NCBI GenBank assembly: GCA_946811695.1
Contig: OX328127.1
Location: 47,523,373-47,587,372 of the forward strand
Direction: 5' to 3'
Source: Gonocerus acuteangulatus
Lineage: Eukaryota > Arthropoda > Insecta > Hemiptera > Coreidae
Length of the DNA stretch: 64,000 nt
Part shown: piece by piece, positions 23,600-34,190 of the stretch
Layout: each line of letters opens with the position of its first letter
How positions within the stretch are numbered: the stretch's first letter is position 1
Translations under genes and position numbers: made by a program
The notes under the pieces: model-generated
Seen by the model: only the letters and a program-made list of their open reading frames with translations
Databases searched by the model: none
What the model was told of the DNA's origin: nothing

Positions 23600-24700
23600 A
23601 CTTATAAAATTAGTCCATTTGTAGGGTTTCCTTTGGTACACACGGTCCGGGCTGTAGAGCTTCATTGCTGCCAATGGGGAGCGCACACGGTCCGGGTGAT
23701 CGTCTTTATCGCCGGAAACAGTGACGTTTTTCACCATGACCGAATTGTTGGTTAAAGAAATTATTCGTTACTCACTGAGCCTGTAGCAGAAAAAAAAAAT
23801 CGTTGGATTTAAAGGCCGACCGCAATATTTTATAATATAGATTTGGTGTCTTTACGGTAGGAAACGGAAAGATATCACGAAACGGGTTTATTCTATGTAT
23901 TCCAAAAACACAAAACCTTAATTTTATAAGTATAGATTTATTTAATGGGTCTTAACCACCAATGTTTTGGTTCCTATGCCCACATGTGGACCATGGGCGT
24001 GGGTCTGAGTGTAAAATTGCGTAACAAAGACTTATGGGTCTCCTCCTCGGAATTTCTAAGCAACCATATTCAAACCGGAGTTAGTAGTGCTTTTAGGCGT
24101 CCATAATTTATGTATTGAGATTTTACCAAGAAAATGTAGGATTGTTGAAAGTCTTCTTGAGTAATTCCTAGACTAGTAGTAATAAGATAATGAAAAGGGT
24201 TAAGACTCTGATTGTAGTTTTACATATTTTCCGTTATTATTAAAACCGTCGAGACTTTTTTATTATTATCTAACATGTTATTTCATTCACGTCACTCTGA
24301 GTATAACTCCATGACCTAATATATTTAGTGAAATATTTTTAATAATTCTACAGTGGGGTTGGATAACCCTACCGTTGTTCTCTGAGTTGTGGGGGTTACT
24401 CTTTATTTCAATACTCTCCTCGCTGAGAGAAAGCAAAACTGAATAAAAAACTGTTTAGAATTGTAGAATTCCCAAGCCCATTTAAATCATCCCTTTGTTG
24501 GCTTAAATCCATTTGACTCGTCAACAAGTTTTCAAGTACCTAGTAATAACATTTACTTTTTATTTTTAATGGTGTATTTCTTTTTAATATTGTTACTTAG
24601 GTCTTACGAAGTAAACACGTATCATCTCTTCCTTACAGTGTTCTCGTCAATCATTTCATTTTAGTCCCTCAACCTTTCTGAAAACATTGACTGAGAGAGA

Positions 24701-24736
<36 letters not shown>

Positions 24737-25069
24737 GTGAGAGAGAGAGAGAGATTTCCGAGAATCCTGGTTTACCATAGCCCCATTATTTCTGGATAAC
24801 GACCGCGATCAAACATATCCCTTGAAGGATTTTGTAGTTTAGTATTTTCAACTGACATTACAGGATTTTTAAGCTTGACAAGTATGCTCATTAAAATTTA
24901 TAAGCCCGACATCATTACCAGTATTTCTCCCTAATTAGGCTAAAAAAATAAATATTAAAAATCTTTTATCAGGACGATGTTAATGGGCGGAAAACATTCC
25001 AACTTCATTGTTTTAAACTGTCCATAATATTTATACTTATTTTTTAATTGTTCATATTCTTCCAAGGAT
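23600..25069. other. Unassigned sequence
   Basis: No gene seen. CACACGGTCCGGG occurs twice, near 23639 and 23685. A GT/GA-rich tract spans 24697-24752. Confidence 0.4.
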
Positions 25070-25180
25070 TTAGGACTAGGCCGCAACAGGGCCCAGAAGG
25101 GCAGACACTGCAGAAATATCCGATTCATGACCTTACGGCACACTAGGACTTTTGAGTGGACAGTGCTAAGCTCCCTCTCA
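25070..25180 (-). mobile_element. SINE2 fragment, 5'-truncated
   Basis: This fragment shares GGGCCCAGA.GGGCAGA, ATGACC and ACGGCACACTAGG.. with the 3' half of the complete SINE2 at 5021-5289, in the same strand orientation. The tRNA-like head is absent. Confidence 0.6.
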
Positions 25181-25199
25181 TAATTCGATTTTAATGAAT

Positions 25200-27605
25200 T
25201 TTGTGCCATTACGCACAGAAAACATACAGTAGTGGAAATTACACACTCTATCTCTTCGACATTTACTAAACAAGCTTTATTACAAAAAAAAAGAAGAAAA
25301 AAGTTTCTTATTTCACGTATCTTCTTTTACTGGCTGATGCATTTTACTGCTAGAAGATAATATTGCATTTTACTGCAATTGCGTAAAGAATAATAATAAT
25401 TTTTTTTTTTTTTAAAGTACCACGATTTTCCAACCTATTTTGAGAAATTTAAGAAAGTATCATGGATCTGCTTATCCTAAAACTGTCTAATATATTTTTT
25501 TTTTTTTGTAATGCTTCCTTAATTCCAAACGTAAACAAATTTTAAATGTCTTAGCTTAGGATGAAGAGATACTGTAGGGATATTAAATCATTTATGAGCC
25601 ACTCGTTCCCAATTCTTGTGGAAAATGTATTGTCGGAGAGGAGGTGCTAAAGTAACTCTGAGAGATTCCTATGAAAATCTGTCCTAAACGTCGGACGTAC
25701 ATGTAGGATTCATGTAGTGTCACCCGTCGACGAAGACAAGGTAGGCGAAAAGTCTGCATTATCCAAAGGCCGTCTCATAGAAGGAACGCTTTAATATTTC
25801 AACTAATGGTTGCTCGTCAAAGACAGCTTATTAATTATTTAGAAGAAACCCCCAAGTCTGGAGGCATTAAATATTACGGGGGGAAGACCTTTAGGCTGAA
25901 GTAGATCTTACTTCTAAGGGTTGGGGGATCTCTACGACACTGCAGCCCACTTCTCCAAAGTCTCTTCCCAAAATTTTGCCTATTTCATTATAATAAATAT
26001 TTGAAAAGAGCATTCAAATTTATATTGCGATGGGAATAAGAAACGAATGAATTTTTCAAGATACTTCTTAGAAAGTATAGTGAGTTCAAAGTTTTTGAAA
26101 CTTTTTTTAACTAAAAAGAATCCATCCGAGATTTGTTCACCTAGTTTTCCTCTTCTGGAGTATTTAATTATTAATTAATTGAGCTCAAATAATGATTTGC
26201 TTTCATACTAAATAAAACTTTAATAAAAATTAAAATAAATAATTTGATAAAAACTATTAAACATGCTTGAAGAAATAAATTTGACTGAAAACACAATTAT
26301 ATAATTTAAAAAATAATAACGATCTATTATAATGATAATTTTTTTTCCTTTTATTATGGTGCGTCGACTGCTATGGCCATTGGCACCATTATATAATGAT
26401 AATGAATAGATTAATATACATTCAATTATTATTAAGATGAAAATCATTATTTCATGTTCTAGGATATTTAATATTTTAATTTTATATCCTAAGGTGCCCC
26501 TACTAACACACGCAGCAAGCTCATTTCTTATGAGATAATCCCCCAGTTACCTTAGAAAAAAAAAAAACACTAAACGAGGTGACATTTACAGTACTTATTC
26601 TAAATTAATGTATTTTATTTTTACGCAGCAAACCAGTGAACGTGGAGAGAAGTAATTAATGTACCTAGAAGTTAGAATGGATCAAGAATTGAAGATATTT
26701 TTCAAAAGTTCTTTCACAAATGTTAAATCTTTAGCCAGTTCGTAAGAAGGATAAGTTAGAGATCAGGTCCATTAAGAGGGCGGGTTTGCTCGGAAGTATT
26801 TAATGTCCCTAATGAGTGTTAGCGTGAAAATAAGCCAAATTAATTAGATGGAGGGGTCACCTTAACCAAAGTTCAAACTAAAATTTAAGCATCATCCATA
26901 AGTTTTATTTTATGCCCATGAAACAATCTATAGGTGAGAGGAGGGTTCAATTGTGCAACGGGGCAATAGATCCTTCGACCTCCAAAATCGTGAAAAAATT
27001 GAATACCCTCTTAGAATTAGATTCTAATATATTTAACTCTGATATATCCAGAATTTAGAATCATTGTGAAAAATAAATGTTGAAAAACTAAGATTTTTGT
27101 ATTTTTAGGCATGCAAACGTCTTATTTCGATTGGTACAATTTTTTATAAATATCTGAATTTCTTAATGCACTCTTGAAGCTCCTATTGAAGTATACCCAT
27201 ACTTTATGATTCCTAACTTCAATAATAGTAAAATAATATTTTATTAATTTATTAATAATTAAAATAAAGTTATGCTGGGTCAATTGAATCATTATTACCA
27301 GGGGCTCTTGGGCCACAGAGAGAATCAAACATTCGCGAATCTTGCTTTTAGTAAAAAAAAAAATAATAAAAAATAGTTAGGCAAACCAAAATGTAGTGGT
27401 TGTTGTTGTCTATGTAGCACTTTCATTCAGTATTCGCTAAATAGTTAATCGAAAACCTTGTTAGTATAGAACATGAGAGTCTTGTAGATACTGACACTGA
27501 CACTTTTTGATTGTGAGCAACTAGTAAGAAATCTTTCTATAAAAATGTAACATTTTTAGCAAGAATAATTATCAAATAAATTCACACCAATTTTTCAAAA
27601 GATAA
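25200..27605. other. Unassigned AT-rich sequence
   Basis: No gene or identifiable transposon. Several T runs (25391-25412, 25494-25508) and short ORFs without motifs. Confidence 0.4.
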
Positions 27606-27608
27606 TGT

Positions 27609-27610
<2 letters not shown>

Positions 27611-27669
<59 letters not shown>

Positions 27670-27806
27670 GCGCCGACGTCCTGGGTACAACCAGGAATTT
27701 TCTCAGCGAGCCTTGAAATGAGAAAACCCCTGCCGCCGGTGGGGATCGAACCCACCATCTCCCGCTTATGAATCTAGCTCGCTAGCCACTAGACCACGGG
27801 AGACCC
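27611..27806 (-). mobile_element. tRNA-derived SINE (SINE1) with long poly(A) tail
   Basis: On the minus strand the head begins near 27806 with GGGTCTCCCGTGGTCTAGTG (A-box region), then a B box GGTTCGATCCC at about 27741-27752, a body with GTCGGCGC-type sequence, and a tail that appears as 56 T at 27611-27666. Further copies lie at 62472-62648, 63911-64000 and, diverged, at 38607-38695. The long uninterrupted tail suggests a recent insertion. Not a functional tRNA gene. Confidence 0.85.
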
Positions 27807-28097
27807 CACTTGTTGATGTTATTGTGGAAATTATTTTTGAAATTTTCTGCTATATTTATAGGATAAAGGTTAACGACTTTTGCCTTAAAGGTAGGAAAGA
27901 AGCTTCCTTTATTTTCCGCACAAGAGCTTCTAGTAAGATATTCATGTTCACTGCTAAACGACCCATATCAGATGAGGGCCTCAAACGATGTAATCATCGT
28001 GAATGAAGATTTTCCATCTCAGCTTATGAGCAAGAAAAATAAAACTATGATACCTAAAAAGCACGCATATTTTGAAATAACCAGCAATTTATGACCC
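27807..28097. other. Unassigned sequence left of a LINE insertion
   Basis: No gene. Its right edge, AATTTATGACCC at 28086-28097, is the left copy of the TSD for the LINE fragment that follows. Confidence 0.5.
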
Positions 28098-28549
28098 CGC
28101 GACTTACTCACGAGTACCTCATGACAAGACAAGGGAGACCATTATGTGAAATTTGTAATACTGAACTGACAATAAAACATATTCTAACAGACTGCATTAG
28201 ACGGAAAGACTTCACCATACCATTCAACTTGTGTGAACTTCTCGCTGAAGGTAGCCAGTACATAGACAGTATCTTGACATATCTACCAAGTACAGGATTA
28301 TGCCATCTCATATGAGCGTCTCAAGGACAGGTTAATGAACTACATTTTCATTCCATGAATAAGCTCTTACTCATTATAGTTTAAAATTGACATTTATTTT
28401 AATCATTTTATTTTTAATAATATTTTAATTGTAAATAAATACAATTTTCACTTTCTCCCTGGTTTCTTGGAAGACTTACCTTAGTGTGCTTACTGTCCAC
28501 GAAACGAAGTACTTAAAATAAAATAAAAAATAAAAATAATTTATGACCC
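28086..28549 (+). mobile_element. 5'-truncated LINE tail with 12-bp TSD
   Basis: The insert at 28098-28537 lies between AATTTATGACCC at 28086-28097 and the same 12 bases at 28538-28549. It opens inside the last part of a LINE ORF2, reading RLTHEYLMTR..PLCEICNTELTIKHILTDC, the Cys-rich C-terminal segment common in I/jockey/R1-type LINEs, and runs to a stop at 28315. A 3' untranslated region follows and ends in an A-rich tail with AAATAAAA repeats. The upstream ORF was never copied, as is usual for incomplete reverse transcription. Confidence 0.85.
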
Positions 28550-28618
28550 TAAAACTCGCGGACCTGAGTTATCTTCCTCTCGGATTAGGAACTGTGTAGA
28601 TGAGTGTCACAATAAAAA

Positions 28619-29288
28619 GTCCGACTCGCAGGTACTGCGTCATCATAGCGCGGTTCCATTCATATCCCAAGTGCCATTAGTAAAGGGGAAAACAGATATT
28701 AGTAGGGATGATCTTTCGTAAAAAATACAAAATAAAATTACAAAGAGAAGGAAGTTTAAGGCTCCTCAACAGGAAACTGACAGTATCCTGAGTGAAAATT
28801 ACTCACCCGCCTTCTCCATGTTCGCTCTAGGAAATCACTATTACCAATAAGTTTCTCATTTTCTTCCCTTATTTTACAAAATTTCTAATTTTACTGATAA
28901 ATGCAATTTAAAAAAAACCATTAAAAAGTGTGTTAAACAAATACAAAAATCCGTTCAGAAGAACAAAACTAACATTTTCGAAGCACTTCTTTCTGCGATA
29001 GACCTCTTCACATCGTAAATTGCTTCAGAGTCATTAGTGTAGAGAATTTAGAAAGCTTTCGAATGGCCACTTTCCACTTACTACGATTTCCCAAGAGTTT
29101 TGGAGATATTTATGAAAATATACCAAGATCCCAAAACTTTTCATGCCTATTAATAATTTGAACCGCCGTTATTTTCGCGATATATGGGATCTAAAGGTGA
29201 AATTTTCTAGTCGGAATTTCCGGATTGCGTCATGAGGTCAACCTCATAAGCGGGTTTCCTCCCTATGGACGGATGGAGGAACCGCGCA
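28619..29288 (+). mobile_element. Helentron-like family B, copy B1
   Basis: The 5' end is GTCCGACTCGCAGGTACTGC followed by TAGCGCGGTTCC. The 3' end is a hairpin at about 29253-29283 (GGTTTCCTCC against GGAGGAACC) followed by GCGCACAA, a changed form of the GCGCTAA seen in copy B2. The 5' subterminal AGCGCGGTTCC and 3' GGAACCGCGC form an inverted pair. The body matches B2, B3 and B4. Non-coding; no TSD, as expected for rolling-circle elements. Confidence 0.6.
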
Positions 29289-29289
29289 C

Positions 29290-30170
29290 AAATTCTTTCA
29301 TGAGAAAATCTCCTTCTGCACGTATTGTGAGTACAAAAAAGAAATGAAAATATGCTGAGCCTCGATGAAATTAAGGTTGCGGAGAAGTGTGTTAGGCTGA
29401 AGGAGTAGGATTTACCCACTCCGCTGATTGAGGGTGCAGGTGCGACTCCAGCCATTTCCTGGGTCTCTCTCTCTCTCGGTTTATTGCCCTAGTCCTCCGA
29501 ACCTCATCAGGAGCCTGCGTGTAGGTTAGGGTAGTTATGGATCGCCTCCCGTTTTACAATAATATCAGGCTTTTTAGTTCTCCCTTGTATTGGAAGGCAT
29601 TTTTCTGATTTTTCTCCTTATTGGTTTCCATCGAACAACCCATCAGAAGAGAAACTACCCCTTGCCCTGGCGCAGGTGTTGTCGGATTGGTCCTCTTTGT
29701 TGATTGTTCTACAACATTCCATGTATATTCTGTGTAATCGAAAACGTAACTCGCGGGAACATCGTCAAATTAGTGTGGTTACATATAATGCTAATTTCTG
29801 GTATTATAGAAAGATTACAACAGGACCTTCTAATATTTCACCTCTAACGAAACGTAGTCAACGTTTCTTAAAGGTCTAGCGCTGTATTCTTCAGTCGAGA
29901 TGCATTTAAGGTTCTGCGTTAATAAATTTCCAGGTTCACTTTTCATAGGTAATGGCGGGGAATCTAATAAAACTGCTTTCAAGGCCATATCTGTTACCTT
30001 TTTCAAAAAAAAAAAAAAAAAAAAATGGAAGTAACTAGAGTTTTAATATAAGGCATATATTCGAAAGCTTACTTCACATATCTACAAAAAACGGTTATTA
30101 TGACGTTTGATGACATTTCATTGGACTAGGTGTTTACATTTTTCACAAAACTAAATGTTACCTGTTTCTA
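29290..30170. other. Unassigned sequence
   Basis: No gene seen. A poly(A) run lies at 30005-30024. Confidence 0.4.
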
Positions 30171-30176
30171 TTCCAA

Positions 30177-30660
30177 AATTCCTATTTATCACTGAAACCA
30201 AGCCTTGTAAGTAAAAACACCTCAATGTAAACGTTGTAGCCTATTAATTTTCCTTTCAGGTGATACCAAGATCAAAGTTGTAGGTTTAATATTTACCGGG
30301 ATATTATGAATGAAAAATATACCTTAAAAGTTTTAAAAAGTAACAATTCAGAAAATCGATATGAATAGAAAAAAAAGTAGCTGACATAAACAATAAAAAA
30401 AAGTACTTATTTACTTTATGAAAAAAAGTATATAAAAATTATTATAAAACAGAACAGAACAAATTTATTTTTCCATATGAAATTATTATATCATAAAACT
30501 AAAAAAAAAATTTGCCTTTGGTTTCATTCATAATACCCCGTTAAATATCTAATCTACAACTTTGATCTTGGTATCATCTGAAAGGAAAATTAATAGGCTA
30601 CAACGTTTACATTGAGGTGTTTTTACGTACAAGGCTTGGTTTCAGTGATAAAAAGGAATT
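30177..30660. mobile_element. Foldback element with 139-bp inverted arms
   Basis: Arm 30177-30315 is repeated in inverse orientation at 30522-30660, with only scattered differences by eye. Shared blocks include ATCACTGAAACCAAGCCTTG, ACACCTCAATGTAAACGTTG, ATCAAAGTTGTAG and TATTATGAATGAAA. The 206-bp spacer is AT-rich and non-coding. This could be a MITE or foldback transposon; I found no convincing TSD. The match is close, so it is fairly young or kept similar by gene conversion. Confidence 0.85.
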
Positions 30661-30962
30661 TGTCTACAAAAGGGCGATATTTTTCAGTTTTTTGCGTTTT
30701 ACGCGCAAATGGTGCGTCGGATCAAGAGATGTCTCGGAATAAATTAGTCTTAAAATTAAATTTTCTATCAGAATTCGTCATAAAAAATACCTGCCGCCAT
30801 TGGAAAATCAAGAGTTATGCGCTGGAGAAAAACTGGAGAATGTTACAAAGTCAACTAAACCTTCAAAAGTAACCTCACGCAACATAACTAAGACCTACCA
30901 AGTTTCATTTCGAAATTCCAACAACTCTAGGAGGAAAAGGGGGTGGACACATATACTGGGAC

Positions 30963-30966
<4 letters not shown>

Positions 30967-31015
<49 letters not shown>
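30967..31015. repeat. (TA)n microsatellite
   Basis: A pure TA tract of about 49 bp. Confidence 0.95.
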
Positions 31016-31021
<6 letters not shown>

Positions 31022-31936
31022 AGTTGAGAGTTCTATGAACTGGCAATCTTTGGAAATTAGCCTATTGGACAAAGATGATAATACCTGTTATCTTATCATA
31101 AGTTCGTTTGAGATTAGCGTCTTATATTCAGAACACTTTAGCTGATCAAGGATTTAGTACATTCTTATAAATATTTTACGTATTTTTTTGTAGGAAATAA
31201 TGGAACAACATTTAAAGATTCTCGATATTTCGGGCCGAGTCTTTATCTATGACCAAGGCCTATCAAATAAAAAAAGTATAGGAATAAATAAAAAGTCTGC
31301 AAAACTCCGGATATAAGATATGCCAGTTGAATAAATCTTGGGTTGGAAGCAATTAATCACCAGCCAGAAGAGATAAGTTACACTGGGAAAGTTCCCCTTT
31401 TATTGGAGAGAGGATTCGGTAGGCGTAGAACAAAGGGTCTTTGTACTATCCGTCCCTTAAACCAATAATATAGAATCGATTAATTCTCCACTAAGCTGAT
31501 AGATTTGAACATTTTCCCAAAGAACTGCAAGGCCTTGTTACATTTACTATACTTTTAGGATTCAACATTTATTTATATTGGTAATTAAAGGCCTCAATAT
31601 AATTATTTAATAACAAAAAAATAAGTACGCCGGGAAAATGCTTTTGCTCAGTGTCCACCGGAGGTAAAGAGGATTTTTGTTTCTGTCTTCTTGGAATGTG
31701 GTCAGCTTGCCGGACTGATGTTATGCCGACGAGGTGCTAAAAATAAGAAAATCTAATCCTGAATTTAACTTAATTAAATAAAATCATATTAACATTGGAT
31801 TGGATTCGCATTCTTTTCGAAAGTACACGCCTTCGAAGTGCAAGGGAAGTTCTGTTCACTTATTCCTTACATTCTATTCACTTTTTTAATTACTTTTGTT
31901 CTGGAGAAAATCCTTATTTCCAATTGACCTAGATTC
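31016..31936. other. Unassigned sequence
   Basis: No gene or known repeat recognised. Confidence 0.4.
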
Positions 31937-32063
31937 TTTTAGCACTTTCCTCCGAAGGAAAGTGGCTATTGAGGTTGGACTCATGTCGGAATTTTTGAAA
32001 AATTTCTTCAAATCTTTATCGATCCTACCTAGTAGACACCGAAAATGACCCCCCTTAAAATTT

Positions 32064-32090
32064 ATATATATCTATACACACACACACACT

Positions 32091-32173
<83 letters not shown>
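32064..32173. repeat. Compound (CA)n(TA)n(TG)n microsatellite
   Basis: CA, TA and TG tracts follow one another at the same internal site as the TA tracts of the other family A copies. Confidence 0.95.
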
Positions 32174-32329
32174 CTGTTAACACGATAGCGGCCAGAGTTT
32201 TTGTTTTTTCGTCACGAAACTTGGTATATAGCATTCAATTAGCAAACGATTGAACGAGTTCGTTAACCACCAAAGTCGGTCCACCGGAAGGGGGGGTTTA
32301 CCCCGAACCCAAAACACTAATTTGACCAT

Positions 32330-32741
32330 GTCAGCAGTAATATTTGTTATATTTCAACGAAACTTGGTATTCGTAGTGGTAATATAGAGAGAAAAGTGAG
32401 ATATAAAAATGAACTAAAAAGGTTCATTAGGAGGGGGGGGGGGTTTCTCCGGACCCACAATACCAATTCGCCACTACCAGCCGTGATTTTTGGAATATTT
32501 CGACGAAACTCGGTATTCGTAGTGGTAATCCACAGGTAAATATGTGTTGTAAAAATAAACTAAATCGGTTCATTAGGAGGGGGGGTTTACTCCGGACCCA
32601 CAATACCAATTCGCCACTACCAGCCGTGATTTTTGGTATATTTCGACGAAACTCGGTATTCGTAGTGGTAATCTACAGGTAAATATGTGTTGTAAAAATA
32701 AACTAAATCGGTTCATTAGAGGGGGGGGGGTTACTCCGGAC
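32330..32741. repeat. 143-bp tandem repeat in family A core
   Basis: Two well-matched units and a more diverged neighbour. Each unit carries CGAAACTCGGTATTCGTAG, a TAAACTAAATCGGTTCATTAG stretch, a G run and TTACTCCGGAC. The same units occur at 52440-52740. Confidence 0.8.
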
Positions 32742-32865
32742 TAGACATGCGCGCCGAGGCTAAATTTTCCGGCGGCGGTGCGCTGGACTAAATTGGCCGG
32801 CGGCGGCGGCGCGCGCGGCGTGGGCTATTTTTTATGGGAGTGGGGATGTTAAAATTTTAATCACA

Positions 32866-32866
<1 letters not shown>
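32742..32866. repeat. Left GC-rich end of the hAT-like element
   Basis: TAGACATGCGCGCCG followed by GGCGGCGGC-type repeats, strikingly GC-rich against the surrounding DNA, then AT-rich sequence up to a TA tract. Confidence 0.75.

Positions 32867-32926
<60 letters not shown>
32867..32926. repeat. (TA)n microsatellite at the LINE 5' side
   Basis: A pure TA tract. Another TA tract ends the LINE at its 3' side, so the LINE may have entered a TA-rich target. Confidence 0.95.
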
Positions 32927-32928
<2 letters not shown>

Positions 32929-33250
32929 TAGTTGACCTGTTACCATGGTGATGTTTACTTTGCTCCTCAACAGATAATTACTTTTTAGTGGATTATTGAT
33001 GTGTGTGTTAAGAAGACTGTGTACAGTGGTCAATTTAATATTAATCTACGCGTGAAAATGAAATTAAACATATTTATGAAAGGATTGAAAAGTTTTAAGT
33101 AATAAAAGTGTTAAGCACCAGTACAGGTTAGAGTATCGACTTAATATCTGTCTATATAAGCCTAATAAAAGACTTATTGACTATTTTTCCAATCAAATTA
33201 TACTTATCTTAGACTAAAAAAAAAAAAAAAAAAAAGCAATATCCAAGAAA

Positions 33251-34190
33251 ATGTCGTTGACGGAAGGTAATAACGAAAACACAGCTGACTTAGCAACTTT
33301 GGTACTGAGCCGGCTTGACGTAATTACAACCGATATAAAAAGTCTAAAAGATAATTTTAACAACATTCAAATAGATAATCAGGCACTGAAAAACACAATG
33401 ACAGAGTTGCGAACTGACTTTAATAATATGTGGCCTAAAACTCAAAAACAACTGAAGTCCTGTCAGCGTAGCATCGGGCAGCTGAGAGAAGAAAACAGTA
33501 AACTAAAGGAACAGCTGTTAGAAATGAATAAATTAATCATAGATAATTCCCAAACACCGCACAGAAATACCCTTAAAATTGAAAATGTCATAAAAAGAGA
33601 AGATGAGAATTTGTTTTTGGTTATCAAAGAAATCGCCGATCTTATCGGGGTTCACGTAAATGTAGATATGGTTGATAAAATATTCCGATCTAAAACAAAA
33701 AGCCAAAATCATCCACCTATTATAGTCCAATTCTTAAGTAATTCCGTCAAAACGGATTTTATCATAAAAGCAAAAAAAAAAGAGAGAAGCCTTGGTATAC
33801 AAAAATGAACCAATTTTCGTAAATGAATTTCTTTCACAAATAAAACAAGAGCTGTATTTCCATGCGCGTAAGCTAAAAAAAAATGGTAAAATAGCTCAGA
33901 CTTGGGTCAGGAATGGAACAATTTATATTAAAAAAACAGAAATGGACCAACCTAAAATGATTAGAGACAGAAACGACTTACTTATTTTTGAAACCCCCCT
34001 CTGCCATGAGAACCAAAATTACTCTGACTTTGAAATCTCAGATCGGGAGCTGGATGAGGGAGAAACTGATTCCTCAGCACAAACAAGCATGTCTCAAAAC
34101 TCAAAGAAAAGGAAAATCAAAGCTCAGTCACAAAAAACGACTATAAAGAATTTTTTAGTCAAAACTCAAGTAGGACCACCCATAAAGTGA
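33251..34190 (+). pseudogene. LINE ORF1 protein, split by a frameshift at an A run
   Basis: The first part (33251-33808, 185 codons) has a heptad-rich coiled coil at about residues 30-95 (REENSKLKEQLLEMNK) and then a compact domain. The matching C-terminal part (KNEPIFVNEFLSQIKQELYF..ARKLKKNGK..TWVRNGTIYIKK), typical of the ORF1/FP-like nucleic-acid-binding proteins of insect LINEs, lies in another frame ending at 34190. The two frames change over around the A run at 33772-33781. ORF1 proteins coat the LINE RNA in the particle. Either an A indel has broken the gene, or the assembly is wrong at the homopolymer; programmed slippage is a less likely third option. Confidence 0.8.

Larger units (their letters stand above)
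31937..32741 (-). mobile_element. Helentron-like family A copy 3, 3' half (split element)
   Basis: Contains the family's 3' hairpin (31944-31963) and GCTAA end (on the minus strand), a compound CA/TA/TG tract, and tandem units of 143 bp (CCGTGATTTTTGG at 32481 and again at 32624). It stops at TTACTCCGGAC; the sequence that follows this point in the intact copy at 51957-53241 resumes at 40737. An 8-kb insertion has therefore split the element. Confidence 0.7.

Noticed and set aside
27735..27806. tRNA gene on the minus strand
   Set aside because: The same head recurs in three other places followed by the same non-tRNA body; it is SINE1.
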